Positions 9,100-20,782 of a stretch of DNA of 26,814 bases are shown here, piece by piece. This DNA comes from Deltaproteobacteria bacterium. GTDB taxonomy: Bacteria; Bdellovibrionota; Bdellovibrionia; JABDDW01. The stretch covers positions 1-26,814 of the forward strand of contig JABDDW010000019.1 in the NCBI GenBank assembly GCA_013287405.1, given 5' to 3'. The position numbers and the translations under genes were made by a program. The notes under the pieces were generated by a model, which worked only from the letters and a program-made list of their open reading frames with translations, was not told the origin of the DNA and did not search any database. Position 1 is the stretch's first letter; every line of letters begins with the position of its first letter.

Positions 9100-9552
9100 T
9101 CATCGTTTCTTCACCGCCTGAATCACCTGATCAAGCTTCGAAAGAAATAACGATCGGTCCTTCTTTGTCATAGGCGCGGGACCGCCTCGAGCTTCGCCTG
9201 TCTGCCTCAGGTGAATCAAGAGCTCACGGGAGGCCATGGCATCGCCAATATTATTGGGTGTGAATTCATTGCCTTTGGGACCGAGAACACGAGCCTGTTT
9301 TTTGATGCAACGATCGGCGAGAGGGATGTCGCCGGTAATTACGATGTCGTCAACACCGATGTTTTCGGCGATCCAATCATCGGCAGCATCAAAATCTCCA
9401 GGGACGACCACCAACCTAATAAGTGAGCTCAAAGGAGTTTTCATTGCTTTATTTGCGACCAAGGTGACCTGCAAGCCATAGCGCGCAGCCACTTTATAAA
9501 CCTCTTCTTTTACTGCGCACCCATCACCATCGATAAAAATATTCAAGCTCAT
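9100..9552 (-). CDS. YaiI/YqxD family protein (DUF188)
   Basis: This is a small PIN-like domain protein of unknown function, 150 residues with the chosen start, matching the roughly 150 of E. coli YaiI. It begins [19 protein letters not shown], where the family has xDADACPVKxEVY. The later blocks [42 protein letters not shown] and [14 protein letters not shown] are typical of the family. The open frame continues upstream to a GTG at 9636, but those 28 residues lie outside the conserved domain and the purine-rich stretch there touches the GTG directly, so I reject it. The gene converges on the uracil-DNA glycosylase and is divergent from the Gcr-like gene, with 123 bases between the two start codons. 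Confidence 0.9.
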   Translation of the reverse strand: MSLNIFIDGDGCAVKEEVYKVAARYGLQVTLVANKAMKTPLSSLIRLVVVPGDFDAADDWIAENIGVDDIVITGDIPLADRCIKKQARVLGPKGNEFTPNNIGDAMASRELLIHLRQTGEARGGPAPMTKKDRSLFLSKLDQVIQAVKKR

Positions 9553-9675
9553 AAATCTCTCAATCCCATGAGTACCATGAAAAATCAATGACCGATCGTC
9601 TAATAAGCTTTGATACCTCTGCAAATCGGCACGCACCCCTTGAATATGCGCGGGTTTCTGTGGGAGGGTTAGGGG

Positions 9676-11691
9676 ATGAGTTTTGATTATATTCAGAAAT
9701 GGAGAAGTTCGTTCTCTGATCGTTTAGGGCTAGATGTCCTTTTGGGGCAAGCGCCACTGCCTTCGGCGCCGCTTCGCGAGCGATTGCGATGGTTTCAGAA
9801 TCTAGTGAATTGGGTGAGGACAATAGGCGTAAATCCCCTCGAGTCTGGAAGTGCGGTGGGTAAGGTTCAAAACGCCAGACTAAAATACATTCTACAGGTT
9901 ATGGCAAATAACGTTGGGCTAAAAAGTAAGATTGCCGAGACTCTGCGTTCCATTATCCATGACACCCGAGCCTTAGAGCTCTTTATGCACGTAGGAATTC
10001 CAAACCAAGAGAGTTTTTTGGGGGAGCTTCTTGAACGGCTCAATTTAAAATTGCTGCCCCAAGCACCCCATGATGGAGATTTGGTTTTTGTTTTCTCTGA
10101 AACGTTTAAAAGAGAAAGCGATGCTCAGTGGCTAGGAGAGATTGACCCCCCAGTTTTCCAAGAATGGATCAATCTTTTTCAGTTCTCCACGGGCAAAGTG
10201 GACCCAGGATGGAATACCGTTGTGCAAGATGCCCGAGAGGCCATTTATCTTTTAGGAGTTCAAGCCAGAGCCTTGGGACTGTCTCGCTCAATCCGACACA
10301 GGGTCGAAACAAAGAATTATAGAGAAATCCCGTTTTTTTTTCTTCTTGAGAAAATTGATAATTTTTTGAATGCCGATACCGAAGGTGAAACCGGTGCGGC
10401 CTTAGCTGACCTGACCCATGTTATAGCTAACTGCTTTAGGTCTCTAGAACAAGTCCATGCCTTTTTTAGAACAAGTGGGACCAGCGTTTCTCTGATTTAT
10501 CAAACCGTAAGGCTCGAAGCCTTGATCTTAAGAATAAGAACCTTGGCCCAAGTCCTTGTGAATTATAAGACCAACCCTTTTATTATTCAGGAGTTTGTAA
10601 GCCTCCTCGTTGACGAAAACTTAAGGGCCCGAAGTTTTAGAGGGTTTTTTAAGGACAATATTGTGCTTATAAGTCAAAAAATTGTTGAGACCAATGCCGA
10701 AACCGGTGAGCACTATATAAGCCGCACTCGAGATGAGTATCTGAATATTTTTAGAGATGCTCTCGGCGGCGGATTCATTACAGGTTTTACAATTCTTTTC
10801 AAATTTTTTATTTTGCAACTCAACCTTGCGCCGTTCGTCTCAGGGTTTTTTCAATCTTTGAATTACGCCTTGAGTTTTCTTTTACTCCAAGCCTCAGGGT
10901 TTACGTTAGCCACTAAGCAACCGGCCATGACTGCAACCACTCTTGCTAGTAAAATTCCTGATAACAACGCTTTCGATCCCCTCATAGATGAGATATTTCA
11001 CCTGGTGCGCTCTCAGATGGTGACCGTGACCGGAAATTTGTGGGGCGTGATTCCCACAATTATTGCCATAGATTATGCCCTCGCTCTCTGGGGCTCCAAT
11101 GTGGCTGATTTAAATCACGCGAAGCACACCATCGAATCCTTTTCAATTTTAGGCATGACTCCCTTTTACGCAGCTATAACCGGTGTGCTCTTATGGATTT
11201 CCAGTGTTTTTGCCGGTTGGTTTTATAACTGGTTTTGCCACCGTGGATTGCCCGAAGCCATTGAGCATCAGAGTAATCTTGTCTATGTCCTTGGCGCTGC
11301 GAAGACGAAACGCATCGCTGAATTCCTAAAGAGAAATGTGGCCGGAATTGCCTCAAGTGTTTCCCTTGGCGTTCTTTTGGGAATGACTCCTCAACTTGGA
11401 GTTTTCTTTGGTTTACCTTTGGATGTGCGGCACATCACATTATCAACGGGGTCTCTTGTAGCTTCAGCCTGGGTTATCGGCCCCTCTATTTTTTCAGAAA
11501 CTGGTTTTTGGCTAGCCCTATCAGGGCTTCTTTCAATGGCTGTTCTTAACATCGCCGTTTCATTTGGCCTAGCTCTGACTGTAGCCATTTGGTCAAAAGG
11601 CACTACGGCGCCAAAAAGGTCTATAATCTACCGTGCATTACGAAAAAAGATTCTCGCTCACCCGTGGGTCCTCTTTGTCCCACCCCGGTAA
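9676..11691 (+). CDS. Gcr-like (SpecificRecomb family, PF10136) integral membrane protein
   Basis: This 671-residue protein matches the family named after Neisseria Gcr and usually annotated 'site-specific recombinase'. The N-terminal half is soluble and helical with the family's [21 protein letters not shown] and [13 protein letters not shown] blocks (about residues 95-130). The C-terminal half has several membrane segments: about 365-410, 450-475, 492-515 and 555-640. The strongest marker is [16 protein letters not shown] (about 578-593), the family's [14 protein letters not shown] motif, preceded by [18 protein letters not shown] see no catalytic Arg-His-Arg-Tyr set or serine-resolvase motif, so the recombinase name is doubtful and the protein acts at the inner membrane. 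ATG 9676 has GGGAGGG at 9662-9668. An IS4 scar lies immediately downstream. Confidence 0.85.
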   Translation: MSFDYIQKWRSSFSDRLGLDVLLGQAPLPSAPLRERLRWFQNLVNWVRTIGVNPLESGSAVGKVQNARLKYILQVMANNVGLKSKIAETLRSIIHDTRALELFMHVGIPNQESFLGELLERLNLKLLPQAPHDGDLVFVFSETFKRESDAQWLGEIDPPVFQEWINLFQFSTGKVDPGWNTVVQDAREAIYLLGVQARALGLSRSIRHRVETKNYREIPFFFLLEKIDNFLNADTEGETGAALADLTHVIANCFRSLEQVHAFFRTSGTSVSLIYQTVRLEALILRIRTLAQVLVNYKTNPFIIQEFVSLLVDENLRARSFRGFFKDNIVLISQKIVETNAETGEHYISRTRDEYLNIFRDALGGGFITGFTILFKFFILQLNLAPFVSGFFQSLNYALSFLLLQASGFTLATKQPAMTATTLASKIPDNNAFDPLIDEIFHLVRSQMVTVTGNLWGVIPTIIAIDYALALWGSNVADLNHAKHTIESFSILGMTPFYAAITGVLLWISSVFAGWFYNWFCHRGLPEAIEHQSNLVYVLGAAKTKRIAEFLKRNVAGIASSVSLGVLLGMTPQLGVFFGLPLDVRHITLSTGSLVASAWVIGPSIFSETGFWLALSGLLSMAVLNIAVSFGLALTVAIWSKGTTAPKRSIIYRALRKKILAHPWVLFVPPR

Positions 11692-11757
11692 AAGACACCA
11701 GGTTCACGGGAATTAGTAGGGGCTTATAGTTATGGATGAGCGACCTGTTCACAGGCT

Positions 11758-11877
11758 TAAGGTTTCAGATAAGCTGGGATCAGGTCAGGGGAACGAATGG
11801 CACTAAGATAAGGTTTCAAGTTTCAGGCAGCGGGCAAGCTGGAAACGGTTAACGGGGACGGGATCAGGTGGTCAGGC
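11758..11877. repeat. Imperfect direct repeat next to transposase remnant
   Basis: Three short words occur twice in the same order: TAAGGTTTCA (11758 and 11809), AAGCTGG (11771 and 11836) and GGGATCAGGT (11776 and 11860), the last followed within a few bases by GTCAGG or TCAGG. The second set overlaps the transposase 3' end and stop codon. This may be a second degraded IS end, or local duplication during decay. The segment at 11791-11811 (CGAATGGCACTAAGATAAG region) lies where the outer IS end after the transposase C-terminus would be expected, but no inverted partner is found on the other side. Confidence 0.35.
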
Positions 11878-12422
11878 CGCAAGGTCCATCCTTTTTTCCA
11901 GAATCCCAAGCGGGCCACGCTCCGCTCTTTTTTGAGAAGCTTATATTTTAATGGATTGTGTTTTACAAGTCTGGGTTCAAGCCTGTTTGGTCTATTTCTA
12001 ACTTCGGTCGTTATAGATGATCGCATGTGCCCAAAGATTCTATCCCACTCTCTTGAAGATACTGTTGATAAGGCCATGCGGTAGTTGCTAAAGAGTTGCT
12101 GTGCCTCTTTAAAACTGCGTTGACGAGGATGCGCGCTCTGGTTTTGAGCTGCTTCTAACATGACGGCCCGGATCATGTTGTAAGTAAGCATATGTATCCA
12201 GATTTCCTTCTCAACCATTTCTGGGCTTTTGCATCGAAGAACATCCATATTGAGATGAGTTTTCAGAGAGCGAAGGTCAACTTCTGTGTTCCAGCGCCGT
12301 TGATACAAAGCGGCTATTTCTTTTAAAGAATATTTCCTGGGATTTAGGAAAGAAGTGTATAAAAAAAGAATCAACCGCCCCCGCCCTGACTCCCCAAACC
12401 GATGGCCGTTGCCTGGAATCAG
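11823..12422 (-). pseudogene. IS4-family transposase, C-terminal remnant
   Basis: This open frame encodes the C-terminal part of an IS4-type DDE transposase. The IS4 signature Y-(2)-R-(3)-E-(6)-K is exact in YQRRWNTEVDLRSLKTHL, preceded by TSFLNPRKYSLKEIAALY, the counterpart of the family's TTLLDxxxYxxxELAxLY. The Glu in that motif is the third catalytic acidic residue. The two catalytic Asp residues and the whole N-terminal domain are absent. The frame is open only to 12422 and I find no continuation in other frames up to 12544. The first possible start, TTG at 12374, is internal to the domain. The element is therefore dead and truncated at its 5' side. The tail after about residue 100 is basic and less conserved. 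Confidence 0.85.
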
Positions 12423-12544
12423 CTAACTTCCTCCACAGATCAAAGTCTAGGAATACAAGCTCGTTCCCTATTGAAGTGGATAGCGCCCCTGGTTTCTTGA
12501 TTTAATGAGCGTTACCAGCAAGTCCACGGAAGGGGCGGCAACAA

Positions 12545-13700
12545 GTGAGAGTGATAGCAAGAGGGACATTACTCGCCTTAATATTTCTAGCCTTAACCCT
12601 TCTTCAAAGCACAGGTCAGGCGCAAGCCCTCCAAAAAACTGTTCGCGTTAAACTCACAACACTTAATTTCCCTCTCCAGATTTCAGGAGGTGGAATCTCC
12701 ATTCGCGGGATCAAAAAAACAGATATCAAAAATATTTCAATTCCGAGGGTCGATGAATCCTTTCGCGTGGATAACCATAAAGTTGGAGGTAAAAATATTT
12801 GGTTTATAAACAAGGGCGACTCTTTTCCGTTAAAACGCCTGTCAGAAAAATATATCGAGATCGATTCTAGCAGTAGTCAGGTCGAGATTTCGGGTTACAA
12901 AGTTTCAACACCCGTTCTTATTACTCAGGCTGGCGAGATCATAGCGGCCATGCCCCTTAACAACTATCTTGAAGGAGTTTTGGCTGGAGAGATGCCAGCT
13001 TCTTGGCCCATAGAAGCACTCAAGGCTCAAGCCGTGGCCGCCCGGAGCTATACCCTTTTTCAAATTAACCAAAGAAAAAATAATATTTTCCAACTTGAAG
13101 GAAGTGTCTTAGACCAAGTTTATTCCTCCTCGATTAGCCCAGATCAACTTTCTGTAATCAAACAAGCTTTAGCTGAAACCGAAGGAATGGTTCTCACCCA
13201 CCAAAACAAAATTATAAAGGCTTACTACCATTCTGATTGTGGGGGCAGAACTGAAGATCCTGAAAGGATCTGGGGGGGAGCTCGATCTAACATCAATTCT
13301 GTTGAAGATCGGTATTGTGCTTTTAACCCCCATAGCCAATGGATTTTCGAAATTTCACTTGAAGAAATGAGAAAAAAAATAGAGTCTCCCATCAAGAGTA
13401 TCCGAATTGTGAATACGACACCCAGCGGAAGAGCGGCGCTTATTGCTTTCAATGTATCCGATGACAAGAATATTTTAATTTCAGGTAACGAATTGAGAAA
13501 GATATTAGGGTTCCAAAAATTAAGAAGCACACTCTTTTCCGTTCGTTTAGATAGGGATCGAATCACTTTTGCGGGTCGTGGATTCGGTCACGGAAGTGGA
13601 CTATGTCAATACGGGGCTAGGTACATGGCCCAAAAAGGGGCCAAGGTTCAAGAAATCCTTAAGCATTATTATCCCACAGCCCGCCTGCTTGAAGTCTCTC

Positions 13701-13717
<17 letters not shown>
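12545..13717 (+). CDS. Exported SpoIID/LytB-domain protein (putative peptidoglycan lytic enzyme)
   Basis: SpoIID-type proteins are lytic transglycosylases that act on denuded glycan strands. The 390-residue product begins with a signal peptide (MRVIARG, then the hydrophobic LLALIFLALTLL, cleavage near AQA-LQ at about 26-29). It then shows the classic block MPLNNYLEGVLAGEMP (136-151), with E149 at the catalytic position, followed by IEALKAQAVAARSYT. AYYHSDCGGRTED (226-238) and GRGFGHGSGLCQYGARYMA (343 on) complete the domain. GTG 12545 is preceded by GGAAGGGG with a 9-base spacer and gives exactly the signal peptide. The context is not sporulation, so a role in cell-wall remodelling is inferred. 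Its last 17 bases overlap queA. Confidence 0.9.
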
Positions 13718-15898
<2,181 letters not shown>

Positions 15899-15990
15899 AG
15901 AGATACAATTCTTGATTAATTCCCAAAAAAATGTGAGTTTTTAACGACACTATTTTAACAGACCTTTTTAAAATAAGGATGACTTAGAAG

Positions 15991-16323
15991 ATGTTAGGAC
16001 TTTTTTTGTCTACGGCACTGGCACAAGGCGCACCTGCTGCCGCGGCTAAACCGACAATAATTGAAACGCTTTTCCCGTTCGCTATTATTCTTGTTTTTTT
16101 CTACCTTTTTCTGGGAAGACCCCAGCAAAAGAAATTAAAAGAACAACAAGCCTTTCTTTCGTCGCTGAAGAGGGGAGACGAAGTGATTACCAATGGTGGG
16201 ATTTTCGGTGAAATCACGGGAATCACTGAAAAGTTTGTGACTCTTCAAGTGGCCGACAACGTCCGCATTAAAATTTTGCGTACTCAAATTCTTGGATCTG
16301 CAACTAAAGAGGGAAGCTCATGA
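15991..16323 (+). CDS. yajC: Sec translocon accessory protein YajC
   Basis: YajC is a small single-span inner-membrane protein that associates with SecDF and SecYEG. The 110 residues have a short Ala-rich N-terminus, one membrane helix (about 24-44, IIETLFPFAIILVFFYLFL), then the family signature GRPQQKKLKEQQAFLSSLKRGDEV followed by VITNGGIFGEITGI. TAAGGAT at 15974-15980 precedes ATG 15991 at a long spacing. It overlaps secD by 4 bases (ATGA). The gap 15899-15990 is AT-rich with TTGATT at 15912 but no correctly spaced -10, so I do not call a promoter. Confidence 0.95.
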   Translation: MLGLFLSTALAQGAPAAAAKPTIIETLFPFAIILVFFYLFLGRPQQKKLKEQQAFLSSLKRGDEVITNGGIFGEITGITEKFVTLQVADNVRIKILRTQILGSATKEGSS

Positions 16324-18020
16324 GGACTGGATTCACTTGGCGGATAGTCACCATTTTTGTTGTTTTGCTACTGGCCATTATTTTTTTCGTCCCGAATTTA
16401 GCCAATATTTCGTGGTGGCCAACTAAAGACAAGATCCGTTACGGCCTCGATATACAGGGCGGCTTGTACTTAGTCATGGGTGTGGATGTTCCCGCTGTGT
16501 TGCGGGAGAGCAGCGACCGATTGGCAGAAACTCTTTCTAATGAAGCCAAAGATAATGGCATTACCTTAACTTCAAGTGGGAGAGACAAGAGTAATGCAGA
16601 AAACCTCGATATTCATGTCGTGACGGCTTCTTCTGGTGACTCTGATAAAGTGCGCGACCTTCTTAAAAAACAGTATGGCACCAACCTCCTTGTCAATTCT
16701 GGGGCTAGTGAAACCGAACTTGTAGTTCGTTACAGCGATCTTTATTTAACCGATCTCAAAAAAAGAACTATTGAACAGAGTATTGAAACCATCCGAAATC
16801 GAATCGATGAATTTGGTGTGAGTGAACCCAGCATTACCGCTCAAGGGGATAACCACATTCTCGTACAGCTTCCAGGGATTCAAGACGCTGCCCGAGCTAA
16901 GGATCTGATCAACAGGACGGCAAGGCTTGAGTTTCATATGGTGGACACGAGTATCCCCCAGCCCCAATTGGCAAGCCTAATTGCCGAAGCCGAAAAAATC
17001 GGCCAGTTTCAACTTAAGGGTATGAAGTACAGCGAGTACATCAACAAACTTGATGACGCCTTGAAAGGAAAAATTCCGGAAGGGACAAAAGTCTTATTTC
17101 AAAAAAATGAAAATGCCATAAATCTTGAAGCCGGCAAGGTGCCCTATCTTTTGAAAAAGGAAGTTCCTATAGCTGGGGATAACCTTAAGGATGCTTACGT
17201 CGCCATTAAACAGGATTACAATGAGCCTTACGTCTCTCTTTCTTTTAATCCAGAAGGAGCGGCCAAGTTTGCCACGTTAACGGGTGAGAATGTTCATAAA
17301 TATTTAGCCATAGTTTTAGATAACGTTGTCTACTCAGCTCCCATCATCAATCAGAAAATTCCAAACGGCAACGCGCAGATCAGTCTTGGTGGAAGCCGAA
17401 ATCGGCAGGCGATGATGGACGAAGCTAAAGGGATAAGTATGGCTCTAAGAGCCGGGGCACTCCCGGCAGCGCTGGAGCAGCTTGAAGAGAGAACTGTGGG
17501 CCCAACTATGGGGCTTGACAGTATTAATAGGGGTAAAAAAGCAAGCCTAATTGGAGCCATTTTAGTCATCTTATTTATGTTATTTTATTACAAAGGTGCG
17601 GGCCTCCTTGCTGATCTCGCACTGCTCATCAATGTATTTTTGATTTTAGCGGTGCTCACGGCCCTCAATGCAACCCTCACCTTACCGGGTATTGCCGGAA
17701 TTGCGTTAACCATTGGTATGGCTGTCGATGCGAACGTCATTATATTTGAACGAATTCGAGAAGAACTGAGGCACGGAGCCAGTTATAAGACCGCCATAGT
17801 TTTAGGCTTTGACCGTGCTTTTTGGGCGATTTTTGATGCGAACATTTGTTCTGCGATCACAAGTCTTATTCTAATGCATTATGGAACAGGTCCGGTGCGT
17901 GGATTTGCCGTCACACTTGTTACAGGAATATTTACGTCCATGTTCACGGCCATCTTTGTAACCCGAACCTTGATAGATCTTTTGGTTGAAAAAGTCGGCT
18001 TAAAGAAACTTAGCGTTTGA
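16320..18020 (+). CDS. secD: Protein translocase subunit SecD
   Basis: SecD works with SecF as a proton-driven RND-type partner of the Sec translocon, pulling exported proteins to completion on the periplasmic side. The 566 residues start with a membrane helix (about 8-28), then GLDIQGGLYLVMGVD (43-57), the SecD signature GLDLxGG. A large periplasmic P1 domain follows, then GPTMGLDSINRG and five membrane helices in the C-terminal third (about 405-560). AGIALTIGMAVDANVIIFERIREEL carries the conserved Asp of the proton path (DANVIIFERIREE). It begins in the ATGA overlap with yajC. secF starts 21 bases after its stop. Confidence 0.97.
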   Translation: MRTGFTWRIVTIFVVLLLAIIFFVPNLANISWWPTKDKIRYGLDIQGGLYLVMGVDVPAVLRESSDRLAETLSNEAKDNGITLTSSGRDKSNAENLDIHVVTASSGDSDKVRDLLKKQYGTNLLVNSGASETELVVRYSDLYLTDLKKRTIEQSIETIRNRIDEFGVSEPSITAQGDNHILVQLPGIQDAARAKDLINRTARLEFHMVDTSIPQPQLASLIAEAEKIGQFQLKGMKYSEYINKLDDALKGKIPEGTKVLFQKNENAINLEAGKVPYLLKKEVPIAGDNLKDAYVAIKQDYNEPYVSLSFNPEGAAKFATLTGENVHKYLAIVLDNVVYSAPIINQKIPNGNAQISLGGSRNRQAMMDEAKGISMALRAGALPAALEQLEERTVGPTMGLDSINRGKKASLIGAILVILFMLFYYKGAGLLADLALLINVFLILAVLTALNATLTLPGIAGIALTIGMAVDANVIIFERIREELRHGASYKTAIVLGFDRAFWAIFDANICSAITSLILMHYGTGPVRGFAVTLVTGIFTSMFTAIFVTRTLIDLLVEKVGLKKLSV

Positions 18021-18041
18021 TACGGCCCCTTAGGAGATAAA

Positions 18042-19049
18042 ATGAGCGAAAAGCAAAGAGAACACCAATCCGAAGTCCATACACCTCTAAAAAAAGAGGA
18101 TGTCGTTAATATTGATTTTGTTAAAGCCATTGGGATTTGGGCCGTCATCAGTGGTGGACTCACCTTGGCTTCAATTATTCTCATTTTTACAAAAGGTCTA
18201 AATTACGGAATCGACTTTTCTGGTGGCACGGAAGTTCAGGTAAAATTTGCTCAGAGTGTCTCTCCCGAAGAAGTCAGAGCGTTTACTGATTCTCAAGGCT
18301 TTAAGGACGCAATGGTCCAGCAGTTTGGAACAGGGGATAGCAGCGAGTATCTCATTCGTCTTGAGGGGAAGATTGGGGCGACGGACAAAGAGACCAACGA
18401 AAACTTAAAGGCGACAATTACAAAAGCTCAAGATTCTATTAAAGCCAAATGGCCCACTTCTGAGATTCGTCGAATCGATACGGTGGGTCCCCAAGTGGGT
18501 AATCAGCTTAAGAGAAACGGCATTCTTGCCGTTTTTTATTCCCTCCTCTGCATTTTGATCTATGTCGGTTTGCGCTTTGATTACAAGTTTGCTCCCGGAG
18601 CGGTGATTTGTCTTTTTCACGACAGTGTCGTTACTTTGGGCGTCTTCTCCCTCCTCGGTAAAGAGGTAAATGTTCAAATTATGGCGGCCGTCCTGACTAT
18701 TATTGGTTATTCCCTTAACGACACGATCGTCGTTTATGATCGAATCCGAGAAAATTTTAATAAATATAAGGGTCGTGCTTTAGGAGAGCTTATAAATAAG
18801 AGTATTAACGACACTCTAAATCGAACCATATTGACCAGTCTTACGGTTTTTTTGGCCACACTCTCCCTTTATCTATTTGCCGGTGGAGTTATTGAGCAGT
18901 TCTCATTTGCCATGCTCATCGGAATAATTCTGGGAACCTACTCATCCATTTATGTGGCGAGTCCGTTTATTTTACTCCTGGATAAATGGCGGAAGGATCC
19001 CTTGCATCAACCCGTTTCAAATCAGCAAAGAAAACCCGCTAAAGCCTGA
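18042..19049 (+). CDS. secF: Protein translocase subunit SecF
   Basis: SecF is the smaller partner of SecD in the inner membrane. The 335 residues include a first helix (about 27-50), GLNYGIDFSGGTEVQV (the SecF GxDFxGGT signature, near 52-67), the periplasmic domain, VGPQVGNQLKRNG, and the C-terminal helices with IIGYSLNDTIVVYDRIREN (conserved NDTxVxxDRIREN) and LTSLTVFLATLSLYLFAGG. AGGAG at 18032-18036 gives a good ribosome site before ATG 18042. The N-terminal 25 residues are a charged cytoplasmic tail. The stop and the recJ start share bases (TGATG). Confidence 0.97.
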   Translation: MSEKQREHQSEVHTPLKKEDVVNIDFVKAIGIWAVISGGLTLASIILIFTKGLNYGIDFSGGTEVQVKFAQSVSPEEVRAFTDSQGFKDAMVQQFGTGDSSEYLIRLEGKIGATDKETNENLKATITKAQDSIKAKWPTSEIRRIDTVGPQVGNQLKRNGILAVFYSLLCILIYVGLRFDYKFAPGAVICLFHDSVVTLGVFSLLGKEVNVQIMAAVLTIIGYSLNDTIVVYDRIRENFNKYKGRALGELINKSINDTLNRTILTSLTVFLATLSLYLFAGGVIEQFSFAMLIGIILGTYSSIYVASPFILLLDKWRKDPLHQPVSNQQRKPAKA

Positions 19050-20782
19050 TGGCGGCTTCTCATGATGGTATTGGCTTTCAGTCCTTATCGTCGACTTGGA
19101 AGAAGCGGAAATCTCTAGTAGAAGAAAAAGAAGCGCCGATATCCATGCCGCCATTGATTTGGCGATGGCTGATCTCCCGTGGCCTTAATGAAGAAGACAA
19201 GATCGAGAAATTCTTAGCTCCTTCCTTAAATTCACTCACCCATCCTTTCAAACTTAGCGGGATGGAGCAAGCTGTTGAAAGGCTCATCCTTGCCCATGTT
19301 AATCAAGAGAAGATATGTGTTTATGGCGACTATGATCTAGACGGAAGCTCTGGTATCGCACTTCTTGTAGATGGTTTAAAGCGTTTGGGTTTTAACAACG
19401 TCAGTTTTTATCAACCTTCCAGATTTCTAGAGGGTTACGGGATCCACGCTGAAGCTCTGGAAGTTATTGCTCAGCGAGGTGATAAGATCGTAATCAGTGT
19501 TGATTGCGGAATTACCGCGATAGAAGAAGCAAAAAAGGCTAAAACTTTAGGTCTTGACCTGATTGTTACCGACCATCATTTGGCAAGACAGGAAAATGGC
19601 GAAGAACTTATTCCCGAGGCTCTTGCCGTTATAAATCCTAATCAAAGGGGTTGTCTTTCAGGATTGGGACATCTTTCTGGGGTGGGTGTTGGATTTTTCC
19701 TTTTGCTGGGAATTAAAAGCGTACTCCGGGACGTGAAATGTGATCTTAAGCCTTGTCTCGACCTGTTTTGCATTGGGACCATAACCGATATGGTTCCTCT
19801 TAGGGCCGAAAACAGAATTCTCGTTAAGCATGGCTTAAGAATTCTCTCCCAGACAAAACGGCCCGGTTTAAAGGCCCTACTGACCCGAGTCAATCTGTGG
19901 GGGAGAGATCTTGATAGCACTGATATCGGTTTTACGTTAGCTCCAAAACTAAATGCTCTAAGTCGTCTGGAACTTGGGATTAGACCCTTGGACGTCATGA
20001 TGTGCGATGATCCAAAAGCCGGAGAGATTTTGGCGGAACAAGTGATCGCTCTTAATGATAAAAGAAAAGACCTGCAAAAGGAATTAGAAGGAAAAATTCT
20101 AGCTCAACTTGATACCGAAAAAAATAAACCCGTCATTGTCCTGCAGGCTCACGGTCATGCCGGGGTTGTGGGGCTTGTTGCGACAAAAGTAAGTCAACTC
20201 ACGGGTAAAGCGGCCTTCATAGTAGCTTTGAGTGAGGATCAAGGGATCGGCAGTGCGCGAGGCAAGGAAGAAGACAATCTGCCTCAAGCGTTAGCATCAG
20301 CAGCTTCACACCTAGAAAGATTTGGTGGGCACGCTCAAGCGGCAGGTTTTTCTCTGCGGGCTGAGAGTTTTGATGCATTTAAGTTGGCTATATCGGACCA
20401 CTATAAAGAAAACTATTTTCAACAGGAGGCCTTTGAGAAGGTTTATGACACTGAGGCTAAACTAACAGAGTTTAGTGAGGCTTTTATGAGTTGGCTCAAA
20501 AGTGCTGGCCCTTTTGGAACAGAAAATCCTAACCCCCTTTTTCGAATTACTAACCCCATCGTTTCAGAAGTAAAATGGCTTAAAAATCAGCATTTAAAAC
20601 TTGTCTTAAGTGAAAATGGTCTTAATTATGAAGCCCTAGCCTTTTTTGCCCAAGGCCAGTACCAGGTGAAAAAAGGCGAGAACATCGAACTTCTTGCAGA
20701 ACCGAGTTGGAATTATTTCCGCGGCCGCCGAAAACTCCAGTTTCTCATCCGAGATTTAAAACCTCTCCAAGTCAAATTTTAA
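19049..20782 (+). CDS. recJ: Single-stranded-DNA-specific 5'-3' exonuclease RecJ
   Basis: RecJ degrades single-stranded DNA from the 5' end in recombination, mismatch and base-excision repair. The 577 residues show the DHH phosphoesterase core: VYGDYDLDGSSG (91-102, D94 and D96), ISVDCGITAIEEA (149-161, D152), IVTDHH (172-177) and INPNQRG. The DHHA1 region (GHAGVVGLVATKV, GSARG, RFGGHAQAAGFSL) and a C-terminal OB-like domain complete it. Start ATG 19049 shares one base with the secF stop (TGATG), indicating translational coupling, with no SD of its own needed. Together with UvrB, UvrC and the uracil glycosylase it is the fourth repair protein in the window. Confidence 0.96.
   Translation: MAASHDGIGFQSLSSTWKKRKSLVEEKEAPISMPPLIWRWLISRGLNEEDKIEKFLAPSLNSLTHPFKLSGMEQAVERLILAHVNQEKICVYGDYDLDGSSGIALLVDGLKRLGFNNVSFYQPSRFLEGYGIHAEALEVIAQRGDKIVISVDCGITAIEEAKKAKTLGLDLIVTDHHLARQENGEELIPEALAVINPNQRGCLSGLGHLSGVGVGFFLLLGIKSVLRDVKCDLKPCLDLFCIGTITDMVPLRAENRILVKHGLRILSQTKRPGLKALLTRVNLWGRDLDSTDIGFTLAPKLNALSRLELGIRPLDVMMCDDPKAGEILAEQVIALNDKRKDLQKELEGKILAQLDTEKNKPVIVLQAHGHAGVVGLVATKVSQLTGKAAFIVALSEDQGIGSARGKEEDNLPQALASAASHLERFGGHAQAAGFSLRAESFDAFKLAISDHYKENYFQQEAFEKVYDTEAKLTEFSEAFMSWLKSAGPFGTENPNPLFRITNPIVSEVKWLKNQHLKLVLSENGLNYEALAFFAQGQYQVKKGENIELLAEPSWNYFRGRRKLQFLIRDLKPLQVKF

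Larger units (their letters stand above)
11692..12544. mobile_element. Decayed IS4 element scar (gene-free 853-base gap)
   Basis: Apart from the transposase remnant, this gap between the Gcr-like and SpoIID-like genes has no credible gene. 11692-11822 carries short repeated words, and 12423-12527 has stops in the frames I read. I could not pair terminal inverted repeats or find a target-site duplication, so the boundaries given are simply the gap. The last 20 bases contain the SD for the following gene (GGAAGGGG, 12528-12535), and any promoter for the SpoIID-queA-tgt unit must lie in or near the scar. Confidence 0.6.

Noticed and set aside
9553..9636. Longer DUF188 protein starting at GTG 9636
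   Set aside because: The family domain begins at [11 protein letters not shown], and the purine-rich stretch near 9640 abuts the GTG with no spacer.
12423..12527. Possible N-terminal half of the IS4 transposase in another - strand frame
   Set aside because: Translating the - strand gives no DDE-type motif and early stops in the frames I read. One frame reads ELVFLDFDLWRKLA but matches nothing I recognise.
13569..13700. Longer queA beginning inside the SpoIID gene
   Set aside because: Homology starts at SDFDFEYPDELVA. The extra 44 residues are a shadow of the SpoIID C-terminus in another frame.
15899..15990. Promoter or terminator in the tgt-yajC gap
   Set aside because: TTGATT at 15912 has no -10 box at the right distance, and there is no hairpin followed by a T run.
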